Positions 8,909 through 23,464 of a stretch of DNA of 64,000 nt are shown here, in pieces. The stretch comes from Clytia hemisphaerica. Lineage: Eukaryota > Cnidaria > Hydrozoa > Leptothecata > Clytiidae. Where the stretch lies: assembly GCA_902728285.1 (NCBI GenBank), contig CACVBU010001379.1, positions 124,001 to 188,000 of the forward strand, in the 5' to 3' direction. The translations under genes and the position numbers were made by a program. The notes beneath the pieces are model-generated. The model was not told the DNA's origin. It ran no database searches and saw nothing but the letters and a program-made list of their open reading frames with translations. The number at the start of each line of letters is the position of its first letter. The stretch's first letter is position 1.

Positions 8909-10802
8909 ATGAATTCCTTCACTCTACGAAGATGCTCCTGTTTTTTAAGGCAGGCCCTACAGCAAACACACCATTTCCAACGACGTAACTTCCAAAGTAT
9001 TACAAATAGTCAGCAAAGAATACAACACCATGACCTGTTGGCAACTCCATCAGTACTCGTAACATCCCAACGTTATGCCTCAAAGAAAGGTAACAAGCTT
9101 TCTAATCAATTTTTAAGGTAAAATGACAAGATACCATTCCAAAAAAACTAAACTGGAGATTATCAGGACTTCTAGATGATCTAAATGTGGGTCTAGTGAA
9201 TTCTTCTTCGAATCTTACGTTCATGCGATTGCTTAAAAAGAATCTCATCTTAAGAAGTGGCTACTATATTTTTTATTTTTGTCTGGTTTCTGCCTTAAAT
9301 GTTTAGATTTTTGATATTTTTTTCTCCAAATCTTCGACAAAGTTGGCGTTCATACTATAAATGAATTGTATTCATCTTTTTCATCTTCAAGCCAAAAAGA
9401 AGAAAGGTTCACCAGGAGGTAGCGGTGGGTCTTCAAAAATTGATACCTCAGTTGGAGATGGGATCTATGATTTGAATTCAGTGAAACAAGATATGGAACG
9501 AAATCTAGATCGACTCAAAGATGAAATGAAACATAAATTCCAAGGAACACTAACACTAAGTGAGATCAAGTCTTTTCTTTAGTTCTTAGAAAGATTTTGA
9601 CCCCTTGTAGATCAAATTCAAATGATTTATGTTTGCTTCTTTGAAAATTTTCTTTGACTTTCACTTACCTTTCAATACCTCCATTTTTTCAGGTACGATA
9701 GACAATATCTTTGTTACATTGGATGGTACATCTTCACAACTTTTTGAAATAGCACAATGCACTGCTCTTGAAAAAGAATTTGTTATACAACCTATGGTCA
9801 AAGGAAAAAATGTAAGAAAGAATTTATAGGTAGTTTTCTTTGTTTGTTTTATTAATGAAAAATTAACTGATTTTGCTAGCCCTCACTTTTTAATTTTCAT
9901 GGATCCTTTTTTTTTCCCACAAGATTTTAAACTCTTCTACTTTTTAGATAGAAAAACAAATTATTGATGGCATAAATCACACAGGACTGAATTTACGGCC
10001 AAGGTTAACAGAAAAGACTATCACAATTGACAAACCTATGTAAATCATCTTTCTGTTGCAATACATTTTTTTAGTAGTTTTTAGTTATTATTCTATAGCT
10101 TTTAAATTGAATTAGTGTGACTGAGACTCAATTTCCTTTCAAACAAACCCATATGGAAAATGAGCATCATCACCAGGTCATTATGTTTATAGTATTTTTT
10201 ATCGTTTGTTCTAACGACTAAATTATTGTTAATTGTTATATATCTTATTTTACTGAAGCCATGAAACTCTTGAGTTTGAAATAAGAATTTAGCCAACTCT
10301 CATATTTAACAGTCTGCGAGGAGAAGATGAAAAGCTTCCAAGTGTAATATTCTGTATTAGTATGTAATTTATAGGCTGAAATGAAAAATAATATTTTTAC
10401 CTTTAGCTCGAACACTGAATACAAAACCAACCTGATGAAGCTTGCGAAAGGTTCCGCTGAAAAATCCAAGACTAACATACGGAAAATACGACAGCAATCG
10501 TTTTCACAACTGAAGAAAATTAAAGATGCCAGCAAGGATGAAATAAAAATGATCGAAAAACAGGTTTTTTTTAACTTCATTAATGGTCTTCATCTACCTC
10601 AATAAATTGAAATACTTTTCTAGATATTATAAGTTATCTTTGTCCGTGGAATAAAATTTACATAGGAAAAAGTCGTTCATTTCTGCTGGCATCATCATCA
10701 AACATTTTAATATTGTTCTTATAGGTTGAACTATTGACGGAAAATTCCAACCAAAGCATCGATAAAATGATCGAGTCAAAGAAAAAGGAATTAAAATTTT
10801 AA
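8909..10802 (+). CDS. MRRF: Mitochondrial ribosome-recycling factor
   Basis: Six exons join in frame to 264 residues: 8909-9089, 9392-9559, 9693-9811, 9948-10039, 10407-10563, 10725-10802. The family splits post-termination mitochondrial ribosomes together with EF-G2mt. The arginine-rich N-terminus (MNSFTLRRCSCFLRQALQQ) looks like a matrix targeting peptide. The mature part shows the RRF pattern: DMERNLDRLKDEMKHKFQGT, then LRPRLTEKTITIDKP, then the long helix with EYKTNLMKLAKGSAEKSKTN and IRKIRQQSFSQLKK, and a terminal IEKQ...IDKMIESKKKEL helix. Introns are 133-367 bp with GT-AG ends. Third gene of the cluster; the 196 bp after its stop contain only the DECR1 acceptor. Confidence 0.92.
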
Positions 10803-10982
10803 TTTTTAGCCAATTGTAGATAGTTTTTATTTTTCAAATTTGTTTTTTTTCTACCACACGTATGAGTGAATTTTTGGGTGTCCCTTTCTTCTTTAATGAG
10901 CCCTTTTTCGGATGGCTTTATTTGAAAAACTTTTTAATAATAAGTCGTTAATCCATCTGCTAGAGCTAATTATACTAGACCG

Positions 10983-10998
10983 ATACTTGTTATTTCAG
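10983..10998 (+). promoter_or_regulatory. Splice acceptor before DECR1 (candidate trans-splice site)
   Basis: The tract ACTTGTTATTTCAG ends at 10998, 24 bases before the start codon. The MRRF stop is only 196 bp upstream, leaving little room for a separate promoter. Confidence 0.5.
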
Positions 10999-11019
10999 GT
11001 AGATAAAAATCAAAACTAA

Positions 11020-14276
<3,257 letters not shown>

Positions 14277-14562
14277 ATTATAATTTTTAACTCAATTAAT
14301 CCCCTTTGAATTACTCCTGATCCACAGTCATACACGATTGCACACCTACATATTGCATTGAGAAACTATAATGGCAAGTTTTTGAAACTGCTTTTAGTCC
14401 TAAAGCAAGTAGCACCAAGACGGTCAACTCTCATCTAAACAATAGCTCACCAATAATTTTACTCCAACCACCTCGGGTATACATTAAATTGCATAAAGTA
14501 CATACAATATTTTTTGAATTTTTTAGGAAGGATAAAATCATAATTTATTATTATTAATTTTT
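14277..14562. other. Spacer after DECR1
   Basis: Nothing recognised except AT-rich sequence before the repeat that begins at 14563. No canonical AATAAA was seen close to the stop. Confidence 0.4.
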
Positions 14563-14597
14563 GGACCTACCTGGAGGTCCTATAAATTAACCTGTGT

Positions 14598-14638
14598 TCG
14601 TCCGTCCGTCCGTCCGTCTGTCCGTCCGTCCGTCTGTT
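14598..14638 (+). repeat. TCCG tetranucleotide microsatellite
   Basis: About ten units of TCCG/TCTG, just inside the left end of the surrounding repeat. Confidence 0.9.
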
Positions 14639-15315
14639 ACCAACTTTTCTCAGGATTGAATCATAGGAATCTTTTGATTTTTGGTACAAAGGTGCAAAAT
14701 GGTAGTGGCCAAAATGTGACGGAGCCCGATTTTCGAAAAAAAAAAATTTTGGGCAAATTTGGGCTAAAAAACGGCTAAAAAACGGGTTTTTTGGACTTTG
14801 TGAAAAATTGGATCATTAATTTTTTCTGATTTTTTGCATGAAAGTAGGCTAACATCATTGGTAAAATATGGCTCAAGCAGATTTTTGCAAAAAAATTTTG
14901 TTGGCTCAAAAAACGCATGTTTATCTATAAGAATTACTATTAATTAGCATACATCAATGTTCTTAATCAAATTACTCAATTTTTTTATGAGATAGATGTT
15001 TTTTTTGCTCATGAGGGTTTACTTTTGAAGAATATGTGTGTTTAGACATGAAATTTTGGTTGCTTGGCGTGTTTTTATAGAAAAAACTGGCCAAATTCGA
15101 TATTTTTTTATAAGCACATTAGCAATTACTTAGGTATTAGCTTTTCTCGAGATTGGCTCTTTCATTCTTTATGATTTTTTGCAAAAAGATGCACATAACT
15201 ATAAACCCTTGAATGTGACGGAGCTCGATTTTCGGAAAAAAAAATTTTGGGTAAATTTCAGCTACAAAACGGGTTAAAAAGCGTTTTTTGGACTATGTGA
15301 AATATTGGATCATTG

Positions 15316-15945
15316 TACCGGGTGCAGCAGAAAAAACTTTGGACGTTTGGCGAGCCACTGAGGCCGAACAAAGTCTTGTTTAGACCCAAAACCACTTTTA
15401 TTAGAAAGAGGACATGCTAACTTAAATTTTGCGGTATAACTTTTTAAGTTTGGTCAAGTAGTTGTCAAGTTATAAGCTTTTGAAGTCAAAATTCACTTTT
15501 CGAAAAGTGTAAAAAACACGTAAAAAAAGGTGTATTAAATTTATGCAAATAATGAAAAAATAGCTCAGTATTTGACTTATTTAACGACTTTTACGACATA
15601 ATTAATTGTTAAAATACTTTTAAAAGCAGTTTTCGTTTACAACATAGTCAGTTTTTAGTAAATAGTCAGTTTTTAGAAATATTTGAAAAAAATTCTTATC
15701 GAAAACGCTTAAAAATGCTTAATTTAATGCCCTTTTATTACGTGTTTTTCACACTTTTCGAAAAGTGAATTTTAACTTCAAAAGCTTATAACTTGACAAC
15801 TACTTGACCAAACTTAAAAAGTTATACCGCAAAATTTAAGTTAGCATGTCCTCTTTCTAATAAAAGTGGTTTTGAGTCTAAACAAGACTTTGTTCGGCCT
15901 CAGTGGCTCGCCAAACGTCCAAAGTTTTTTCTGCTGCACCCGGTA
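15316..15945. mobile_element. Foldback MITE with arms of about 214 bp and TA target duplication
   Basis: The arms at about 15318-15530 and 15731-15943 are nearly perfect inverted copies beginning CCGGGTGCAGCAGAAAAAAC; the loop is about 200 bp. It is bounded by TA on both sides. The first copy of the host repeat (near 14812-14840) preserves the sequence without the insertion, so the boundaries are well defined. The TA duplication points to a Tc1/mariner-type source. Non-coding. Confidence 0.85.
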
Positions 15946-16305
15946 TTTTTCTGATTTTTTGCATGAAAGTAGGTAAAAGATGGCTCAGGCAGATTTTTGT
16001 AAAAAAAATTTTTCAACTCAAAAAACGCATCTTTATCTATAAGAATCACTATTAAAAAGCATACGTCAATGATCTTAGCCAAATTACTCAATTCTTTGAT
16101 GAGATAGATGTTTTTTTTGCTCACGAAGTCTTGAATATGAAAGAATATTTCAAGAGCATGAAATTTTGGTTTCTAAACGTTTTTTTTATAAGAAACAAAC
16201 GACTAATTTTAATAGATCGTCACTATTTGTGTTCTGAATGATTGTTTACAGTCATGCTGACGTAGATATCAATTATATGTGTTAAATGCATAACCAGGTA
16301 GGTCC

Positions 16306-16719
16306 ATAAAAGTATCACTTGTTTGTTTCATGTTAATCGTTATAATTTTTATGAAAAGAATTTGTTAAGAATTTTATACCTTTTTGTAGTACAGAAATCT
16401 TGATCAAACTCCGTGTTAACTTACTCACATTAGGAAGTAATGGGGATCGAATATAATACTATAAAAGTCGGTAAACTACTCATGACTGCGCTGGCAATAC
16501 AGTAGCAGTTATCACTGACAATCCAAAAGTCTGCTTAACAATCAAATCTCAAAATGATGATGTAATTGAACCAAATCAACCAATCAGTGACATAGAAAGT
16601 GATTTGATTGTTGAGCGGACTTTCGAATTGCTAGCGCTACGGGAAGGGATTGAATATTGACTGAGTTCTGAATTTTTTAAATCTCGATTGCGAGTTCGAT
16701 TTAACACATTTGTACCATT
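16306..16719. other. Spacer upstream of SEH1L with a short inverted repeat
   Basis: Mostly unrecognised. Two inverted arms of about 25 bp (16524-16549 and 16601-16623, around GATTTGATTGTTGAGC) may be the remains of a small MITE. Confidence 0.4.
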
Positions 16720-16734
16720 CAATATCATTTTCAG
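16720..16734 (+). promoter_or_regulatory. Splice acceptor before SEH1L (candidate trans-splice site)
   Basis: The tract AATATCATTTTCAG ends at 16734, 23 bases before the start. The 23-base leader contains a minimal upstream frame ATG AAA TAA at 16743-16751. Confidence 0.45.
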
Positions 16735-16757
16735 ATAAATTAATGAAATAAAACAGA

Positions 16758-19700
16758 ATGGAGGCACCAAAACATATACCTACAGAACATAAAGATATCA
16801 TTCATGATGTTTCTTTTGATTACTATGGAAAACGGATGGCCACTTGTTCCTCAGACCACACTGTGAAGGTACTAAGTGTTCCCTTCAAAAGATTTTTTTG
16901 TTTTTCCTAAATATGATCTTCTTATGTGAAGTGCAAAAGGAGTCTCGTCTTTTGCCATTCAATTTGTAGTTCTCTTCGCATTGTTTTATCTCATCTCTCA
17001 TAGTATAATTTGTTCAAAACTTTGTATTGTGCTTTTAAGATCATTTGTACTTTCAAAAGATAAATATTCCCGAATTTCCATACGTCTTCCGTAATTTCAG
17101 CGTGTTGTTTGAGTGGTAGGTAATCAAAGCACTTGATATTTTTCATGACAAAAAGCGAGAACACTTTAGGGTGCCGGCATGCCAAGAAGACTTGGATTGT
17201 TTTAAAGGAAGGTCAGTACCCTTTCTGCATTTTGACCTCTTTTCTATTCTGATTTTGTCTTTTTCTTTCACTCTATTCTTTCTCCGTAGATTTGGGACTT
17301 GACTGAAAATGGACAGTGGAAATGTACTGCAGATTGGAAGGTTTGATCTATTTACTTAAATAAATAGCGAATAGGAAGAAATTTTCAAATTATCAAAGCA
17401 TAGTTTTCTAAGTCTGCGACCGCAGTCGGAGGCGGCCCGAAGGCTCAACTTTTGATAGCTGTCTACCCGAAGGTAGGGGAGGGCGCCACTCTTTCTCTCT
17501 GGATTGTTCCACTTACCCTTGACCCTTCTCTTAATTGCTGAACATCATCAGAGAGGCATCGAGTACTACTTTGGGAATTTTTGGTATGTCCTGGCTGGGG
17601 ATTGAACCCACAACCTTGCGCCTGATGCTCTACTACCACTGCACTACGGTCGCTATAGTTTCATACTTAGTTAATCTAGACGAGAATTCTTATTTTTCTT
17701 TGTAGACACATTCAGGTTCAGTATGGAAAGTGACCTGGGCACATCCAGAGTTTGGTCAAGTGATCGCTACATGTTCTTTTGATCGAACTGCTGTCGTTTG
17801 GGAAGAGCAAGGTAGGTTTTGTTGTATAACTTTTAATGATTTTATCATTGCTGCCTTATCCACTGATCAGCCATTAAAGCGCGAGGCTGGGTTAGTGTTC
17901 TATGTTGTCAATTTTTAAAGTCGCTGCATAGATTTCCATGCATTGATTTAAAATGCATTTCGATAAAAGTAAAAGATATCCCGAATTTTTCAATCAATTG
18001 AAGCACCGTATTTTTATTTTGTTCTTTTTTTCAGTCGGAGAAATCAGTTTCCCTCTCCAATCGAAAAGTAAATGGGTAAGAACAATACACAGAAAATGAA
18101 GTACCTAATCGGCCCTTTTTACGCCGGCCCTAATTTAACGCCGGCCCCTTTTACGCCGGCCCTTATTCCGCCACAGCCTAATTTTGGGCTTACGCCAATT
18201 AGGGCCGTAAATAACGCCAAAACTTGTAAAAATCGCTAATCAGGCTTCAAAGTAGTACGAACTAAAATTTACATTAAAATGTCATCTTTCAGTATTAAAC
18301 TGTTGAAAATTCCATTGAAAATAATTGATTTTCGTGAAGTTTTGGATATAGAGTAAAAAAATGGATAGTTTTCATCCTTTAATCATGCCTAAAATCCTAT
18401 AAATTGACAAAAAATGGTCAAAAATTAACGCCGCCTTTAGGTAAAAATTGCTAAATTTTGGCCCTTTTTGCACTGGCCCTTTTAACGCCGGCCCTAATTA
18501 CGCCACGAGCCCAAAAATAACGCCAATAAGGGCCGGCGTAAAAAGGGCCGATAAGGTACTCTAAGCTCTAGTTTAGACGGCCGACTTTCTGCCCTGCCTA
18601 TTCTAATTGTTAGGGTAGGCAGAAAGAGGGCACAAAGCTGGTATTTAAAATCTTTGCTTGAAAAGGGTTGAAAGAAGACATTGCATTGACGTCAAAAGAG
18701 GGCAATGCATTGACTTTAGACAGCCCACTTTATGTCCGCAGGAATAGGCAGGGCAAAAGTGGGCCTCCTAAGCTAGAGCTACCATTCCGAAGTGCGCAAC
18801 GAACTTTTTCTTTTCGATTTTCTGCAAGTATCCAATCTATATATTAGTTTTTTTTTTAAATCAGACCACTCGGACTAGCGGACAAAATCTTCTGCACTCG
18901 ATTCCCTTTCCGCTGATTAGAGCTCCCGCTCAAATACCGTTTAAACGTCTCGTGTTTCAGGTACAACGAGCATCATTGGTGGATAGCAGTAACTCAGTAA
19001 CAGACATCAAATTTGCTCCCAAAGATCTAGGCCTCTTATTGGTAAGCTATCGGATACGTTATAGACTTGAAAAGTAACAATTTTTCAAGGTCTATAAACG
19101 AGGAAAATTTTTTGTCACAATAATATGACTAGTGTATATGTATAAGAATTGCGAAGCAATCCAGGCAAGTCACTCGATTCGCAAGTTGCAAGCAAAATAT
19201 TTATAAGGGTCACGCACTAGAAATTGCGATTTTAAAATAGATTCGTAATCAATTCGTAAATACAAACCCTGCGAAACCCCGACAACAGCTCAGGTTCAGG
19301 AAGACCGGGCCCCTTTAGAATGATGTTTTCGGTACCGTAGAAAACGCACATCAAGTTTTCCTTGGCGCTCCCCTAGGTATATAGAATTTAAAGCTACATG
19401 CACACGATAGCAAAACTGCTTCGCTCATGTATATTCGCTTCGCAATAAAAGATGTACCATATATGAGGAGACCATCTGAAGAAACAAACTTCATATTTTC
19501 AGGCGATGTGTTATAAAGACGGAGTTTTCCGAATCTATGAAGCTACTGACGTCATGAACCTCAGCCATTGGTCGGTACAGGTCAGTTTAAATGTTTCCTA
19601 TTTTCATTCCACTGTTTATCCTGCTCACTGTTTTACTGGATAATAACTTGTGTCATTTGGGGCCGTCCACATAGTACGTACGTACGCACTAAGGGGGGGG

Positions 19701-22687
19701 AGGGGGTATTCTCAAAAGCGTATGCTTGCGTACAGGGGGAGGGGAGGGGTCAAAGGAAAATGTACGTACGCAGAGAAAATTTATTCATAGCCCTTTTTCG
19801 ATTGTTATTTTGTCGACTTTTACGCTTGTTATACGCATCAAGGAAAAGAAAAAGTTTCTTGATAAACATTGAGTTTCATGTATGAAATAAAGGTCCGAAC
19901 CAAACTATTTGAATTCAAGATTTTCTTCAACCGAGGGGGGGGGGGCGTGAATGAAAAAGTACATACTTACCAGAGGGGGGGTATAGCCATTTGCGTACGC
20001 TTGCGTACAGGGGGGAGGGGGTACTCGATTTTCGACATTTTAGTGCGTACGTACTATGTGGACGACCCCTTTCATCGATTGCATTAAAAAGCCTCACAAC
20101 CCCCACTTCTTATTTTCATTATTGGGAAATCGCCTGAAGAAGCCTCACAACCCCCACTTCTACTTACTTTCATTACTTCATACTTTCAGCACGTCGTCGA
20201 ATGTAAATTGGCCAGTGCAAGTTGTATATCATGGAATCCCTCAAGGTCAGTATGTCAATTAATTCGTACGTTAGAACAATTCTGGGGAAATTTTGATGGC
20301 CTATATTAAAGGTAAATATTTTATTCTGGGATGTCACCTTCAAAGAATTGCTTCAAAAGCTTGTCCTATATTCAAGCAACTCAATCGGCGTATTAAAGTT
20401 TCAATTTTCTTATCTCTTCATTTAGATCCATTGCACCGATGTTAGCAGTAGGGAGCGACGACCCGAGCACAAATGTTGGTGGAAAAGTCGAAATTCATGT
20501 ACTAAACACTAATACAAGGTTGAGAATCTATTCACCACACCTTAGAAAAACTTAAAATAGACTCTGCGGATCCTTTTTTAATCTGAGATTTTTTTCGCGC
20601 TGAAATCTACTAAGGATAGGTAATGGCCATTTCATTATGTGTGTGTATGTGTGTCATTCAATTATTAAATTTATCTCTTTTTTCAGAAAATGGGGCAAAA
20701 TCGCAACGCTAATGGGTGTGACGGACGCTGTACATGATATCTCGTTTGCACCTAATGTGGGAAGGTACTTTTTGATGTTCTATGTCTTTCTTTTTTTTCT
20801 TAATGCATTATTGTAACCAGTCTGGGTACCTGAAGTGATTTGATATTTTACGACAGAAAAGATTTTCCTAATGCAATGTATGCTTTAGTATATAGACTGG
20901 AGTCGTTTATAATGCATGTAGTACTAATAATACCAATACTAATAATAATACGGGATTTAGTTTGTATAAACGACTGGAAGAATCCGGTGTTCCAGCCTTA
21001 TAGATACAGGGGCTAGCTACGCAGAAACTTGCGTAGCGAGAAAACAATTTATCAAGCAACAACAAACTCTCAAAACGAAATCAACTCAAATGAAAAACTT
21101 TCAATACACAAATCCACACATCTTTTTTTTCTCAAGAATTATTTTGAGCAGGAAAAAATTATAATTACAATATTGACACTTTTCTTTTGTTTCGAGTTAG
21201 TGCACAAAGGTTTCTAGACGACTAAAATTGTTCCCTTTATTACTTTTTGCTTTATTTCTACTATGTATAAATTAGTTGTCTAGCTTGCTAGACTATTTAG
21301 TATATGAAAATCCATTCATCTTCCGAATTTTTCAGGTCACGTCATTTGTTAGCCATTGCCTCCAAAGAGATTTTCATTGTTGCCATCAAACCAATTCGGT
21401 AAGTTTACTTTCGATTTAAAATTGGGAGAAAAGCAAACCTTTCATCCGTGCTCCAGGTCAACATGAATCGAAAGGAAAGTTTCATTTAACCATCATTAAC
21501 TCAAAACTAATTTCGCAATTAATTTGACAAATTGACATGAGAAAAAACTCTTCTATTCATTCAATACTCGGATGTCCGAATTAACTGTATCATGAAATAA
21601 GTAATAATCTTAATATTCCATTTTGTTTGACAGAACACCACCAGAAAACACGGCAACACAAGCAATCACTGACAAACCTGACATTCAAATATTGGCCACA
21701 CTCTCTGATCAAGACTCACAGGTATTTCCAAGCATCACGTTTAACTTGTCACAACTGCTCCCTTTTCCTACTCCAAAACGTTCCGAATCCAATATGAACA
21801 TAATACCGAACCCATACCGAAGCGATGCTAAACCGTAACGCCCGAACGTGGCCTTAGAATTTAACATTAATCACCTTTACTTTCTCTTTAGGATCGCTTC
21901 AATAGTACGACACAAGTATGGCGTGTAGAATGGAATATTACTGGAACCATCCTGGCTTCAACAGGCGATGATGGCAGAGTTCGACTGTGGAAAGGTAAAA
22001 AAATGTCTCTCATTGACGGTGACTGTTGTAATGCAGCTCCCCTCTGTTGAACTTTGCAAAGGCAAAGGAATTCATTCGAAGGATACCTCAGTAAATTATA
22101 AGGACAATTATGCAACTTTGTTTCCAGCCATATTTCATCTTTAACAAACTCTAGTCCTTTATCATAATTTGCACTGATGTTCTCATCGTTATAATAAAAA
22201 TGAATTCGCCTATCTACAAATGTTGTGGCTTTTTATACACTCTCATAATTTCCCTAGGCAATACGCAAATAGTAATTAGTAATAAAACGACGTAGCAATA
22301 TGTTCTATAAATTCTCTAGGCAATATAGTCGTATCAGTAAACAAATTTCTATAAAATGAAATTCTCAAAGGAAACGCAATAACACCCTCTTTATAAAGTG
22401 TACTGTATGAACTCTTTGAGCTCATTCGTTCGCTTAATGCATTAATCTACCACGCAAAAAGAATCAGCGTAAAATTTATTCTATTTGGACTGGTTATCTC
22501 CACGTAAACTTTTCTTCAAATTTATATCCCATTTTTAGGAAACTACATGGACACGTGGAAATGTTTACCTAGTTGGCGTGGTGACGGTACGACCACATCC
22601 ATTCTCACACGACCCGCGTCAAATTCGATGAGTCAAGCGCAGAATATTCTTGATATGTCAACACAGAAGAGTTACCCTATGTATTGA
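16758..22687 (+). CDS. SEH1L: Nucleoporin SEH1 (Nup107-160 / GATOR2 beta-propeller)
   Basis: Thirteen exons give 365 residues with every phase matching: 16758-16868, 17290-17340, 17706-17811, 18035-18075, 18961-19041, 19503-19580, 20190-20245, 20426-20518, 20687-20764, 21336-21398, 21634-21721, 21892-21994, 22539-22687. SEH1 is a WD40 subunit of the nuclear pore Y-complex and of GATOR2 in mTORC1 control. Evidence: [20 protein letters not shown] (first blade), [18 protein letters not shown] and [65 protein letters not shown] and [20 protein letters not shown]. Length is close to the short human isoform (360). The C-terminal tail after the last blade is Ser/Thr/Gln-rich. Several introns hold MITEs or a SINE. 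Confidence 0.96.
17416..17655 (-). repeat. tRNA-derived SINE in SEH1L intron 2
   Basis: On the minus strand the head reads as tRNA-like: A-box-like TAGTGCAGTGGTAG and B box GGTTCAATCCC, about 35 bp apart. It is followed by a body with CATACC and CTACCTTCGGGTA blocks shared with the copy at 33642-33835. The insertion makes this intron sequence unusually GC-rich. A functional tRNA is unlikely. Confidence 0.7.
18100..18560. mobile_element. MITE with GCCGGCCCT-rich inverted repeats (SEH1L intron 4)
   Basis: The ends are AGTACCTAATCGGCCC and, inverted, AGTACCTTATCGGCCC, continuing into TTTTTACGC. Subterminal repeats of ACGCCGGCCC occur on both sides; the AT-rich centre codes for nothing. Confidence 0.75.
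18564..18780. mobile_element. Second MITE abutting the previous one
   Basis: Inverted ends AGCTCTAGTTTAGACGGCC and AGCTCTAGCTTAGGAGGCC are followed by a shared CTGCCCTGCCTATTC block. It begins three bases after the preceding element ends. Confidence 0.7.
19659..20069. mobile_element. MITE with GTCCACATAGTACGTACG inverted repeats (SEH1L intron 6)
   Basis: Both ends carry GTCCACATAGTACGTACG followed by CACTAA, in inverted orientation, after GGGGCC (left) or GGGGTC (right). The interior has G-tracts next to TGCGTACAGGGGG motifs, also inverted. Three-base TTT flanks may be the target duplication. Confidence 0.8.
20090..20160 (+). repeat. Direct repeat beside the intron 6 MITE
   Basis: AGCCTCACAACCCCCACTTCT occurs at about 20091-20111 and again 46 bp later, each followed by a similar ATTTTCATTA or ACTTTCATTA block: a small tandem duplication inside the intron. 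Confidence 0.8.
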
Positions 22688-22744
22688 GAGAGTGGAAACG
22701 GCTCTATGAGCAAAATGGCTGGCCCATTTTCCAGCTCCGTAGCA

Positions 22745-22760
22745 AATAAACCAATAAATT
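22745..22760 (+). terminator. Polyadenylation signals of SEH1L
   Basis: Two AATAAA hexamers (from 22745 and about 22755) lie 58-70 bp after the stop codon. Confidence 0.6.
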
Positions 22761-23362
22761 GACAAATTTGATGGAGATTTGATAAAAGCAGATCATTTGA
22801 CTATAGATTAAATCCTTGGAATAGCGTTACTGTCAAAAAAGAACCATGCCAGCTCTATTGAAAAACACACAATTACTTTGTGCGGTTATTTGTGCAGAAA
22901 AATCTTTTGATAATCGTTTTTAATTTCACGGTCGTTTTAATTTTTTGAGGGTGGAATGATTGAACTAAAATTCTGAACGGAGAAAGGAGTTCATGAACTT
23001 TTTTTATATGACTTCAGTGTTAGATTTTTCTTTTGTAACCGCGATAAATTTCCGAATCTCTAAAGATATCGTATCGTGTACAGAATACAATCAGAGCAGA
23101 AAAAGAATTCATAGTATGGTAAAGATTTTTTTAACAAGATCTTCTTATCTTCTTGTGCAATTGAGGGTTAACGTTCTTCTAGTGAACAAAAAAACTCAAC
23201 AATGTCACTAGACAGCATTCGGTCCTGCCTAGTAAAATGTAAATATAATTTCTATAAAAGGACTTATCAGGATTTCGATTTATTGAGGTTTACTTTTTGA
23301 TATTTTTTAAAAAGACAATAATCAATCAACATAAAATTTGTCTATTATTTGATGTCGTCTAT
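22761..23362. other. Spacer between SEH1L and the composite transposon
   Basis: About 600 bp of AT-rich sequence in which I recognise no gene or repeat. Confidence 0.4.
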
Positions 23363-23464
23363 CAGAGGAAAAAATTTTCGATTTCCAAGGTTGGAAATTT
23401 CAAGTTTACTTAGTTGGAAAAAAGATAAAATCCAATGGAAAATCCAACCTGGAAATGTGGGACA

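Larger units (their letters stand above)
14563..16305. mobile_element. Nested non-autonomous element with GGACCTACCTGG ends
   Basis: The outer ends are inverted (GGACCTACCTGG at 14563, CCAGGTAGGTCC ending at 16305). Near the left end is a TCCG microsatellite (14598-14638). Inside are two direct copies of a segment of about 500 bp starting with AATGTGACGGAGC at 14712 and 15212. The second copy is split by the foldback MITE at 15316-15945. There is no coding capacity. Confidence 0.6.

Noticed and set aside
17600-17655. tRNA gene on the minus strand in the SEH1L intron
   Set aside because: A- and B-box-like sequences are present, but the acceptor stem does not close and the sequence continues into a body shared with 33642-33835, so it is a SINE.
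19568-20262. Three overlapping plus-strand frames of 68-105 codons
   Set aside because: They lie in SEH1L intron 6 over a MITE and a direct repeat, with no domain and no splice context.
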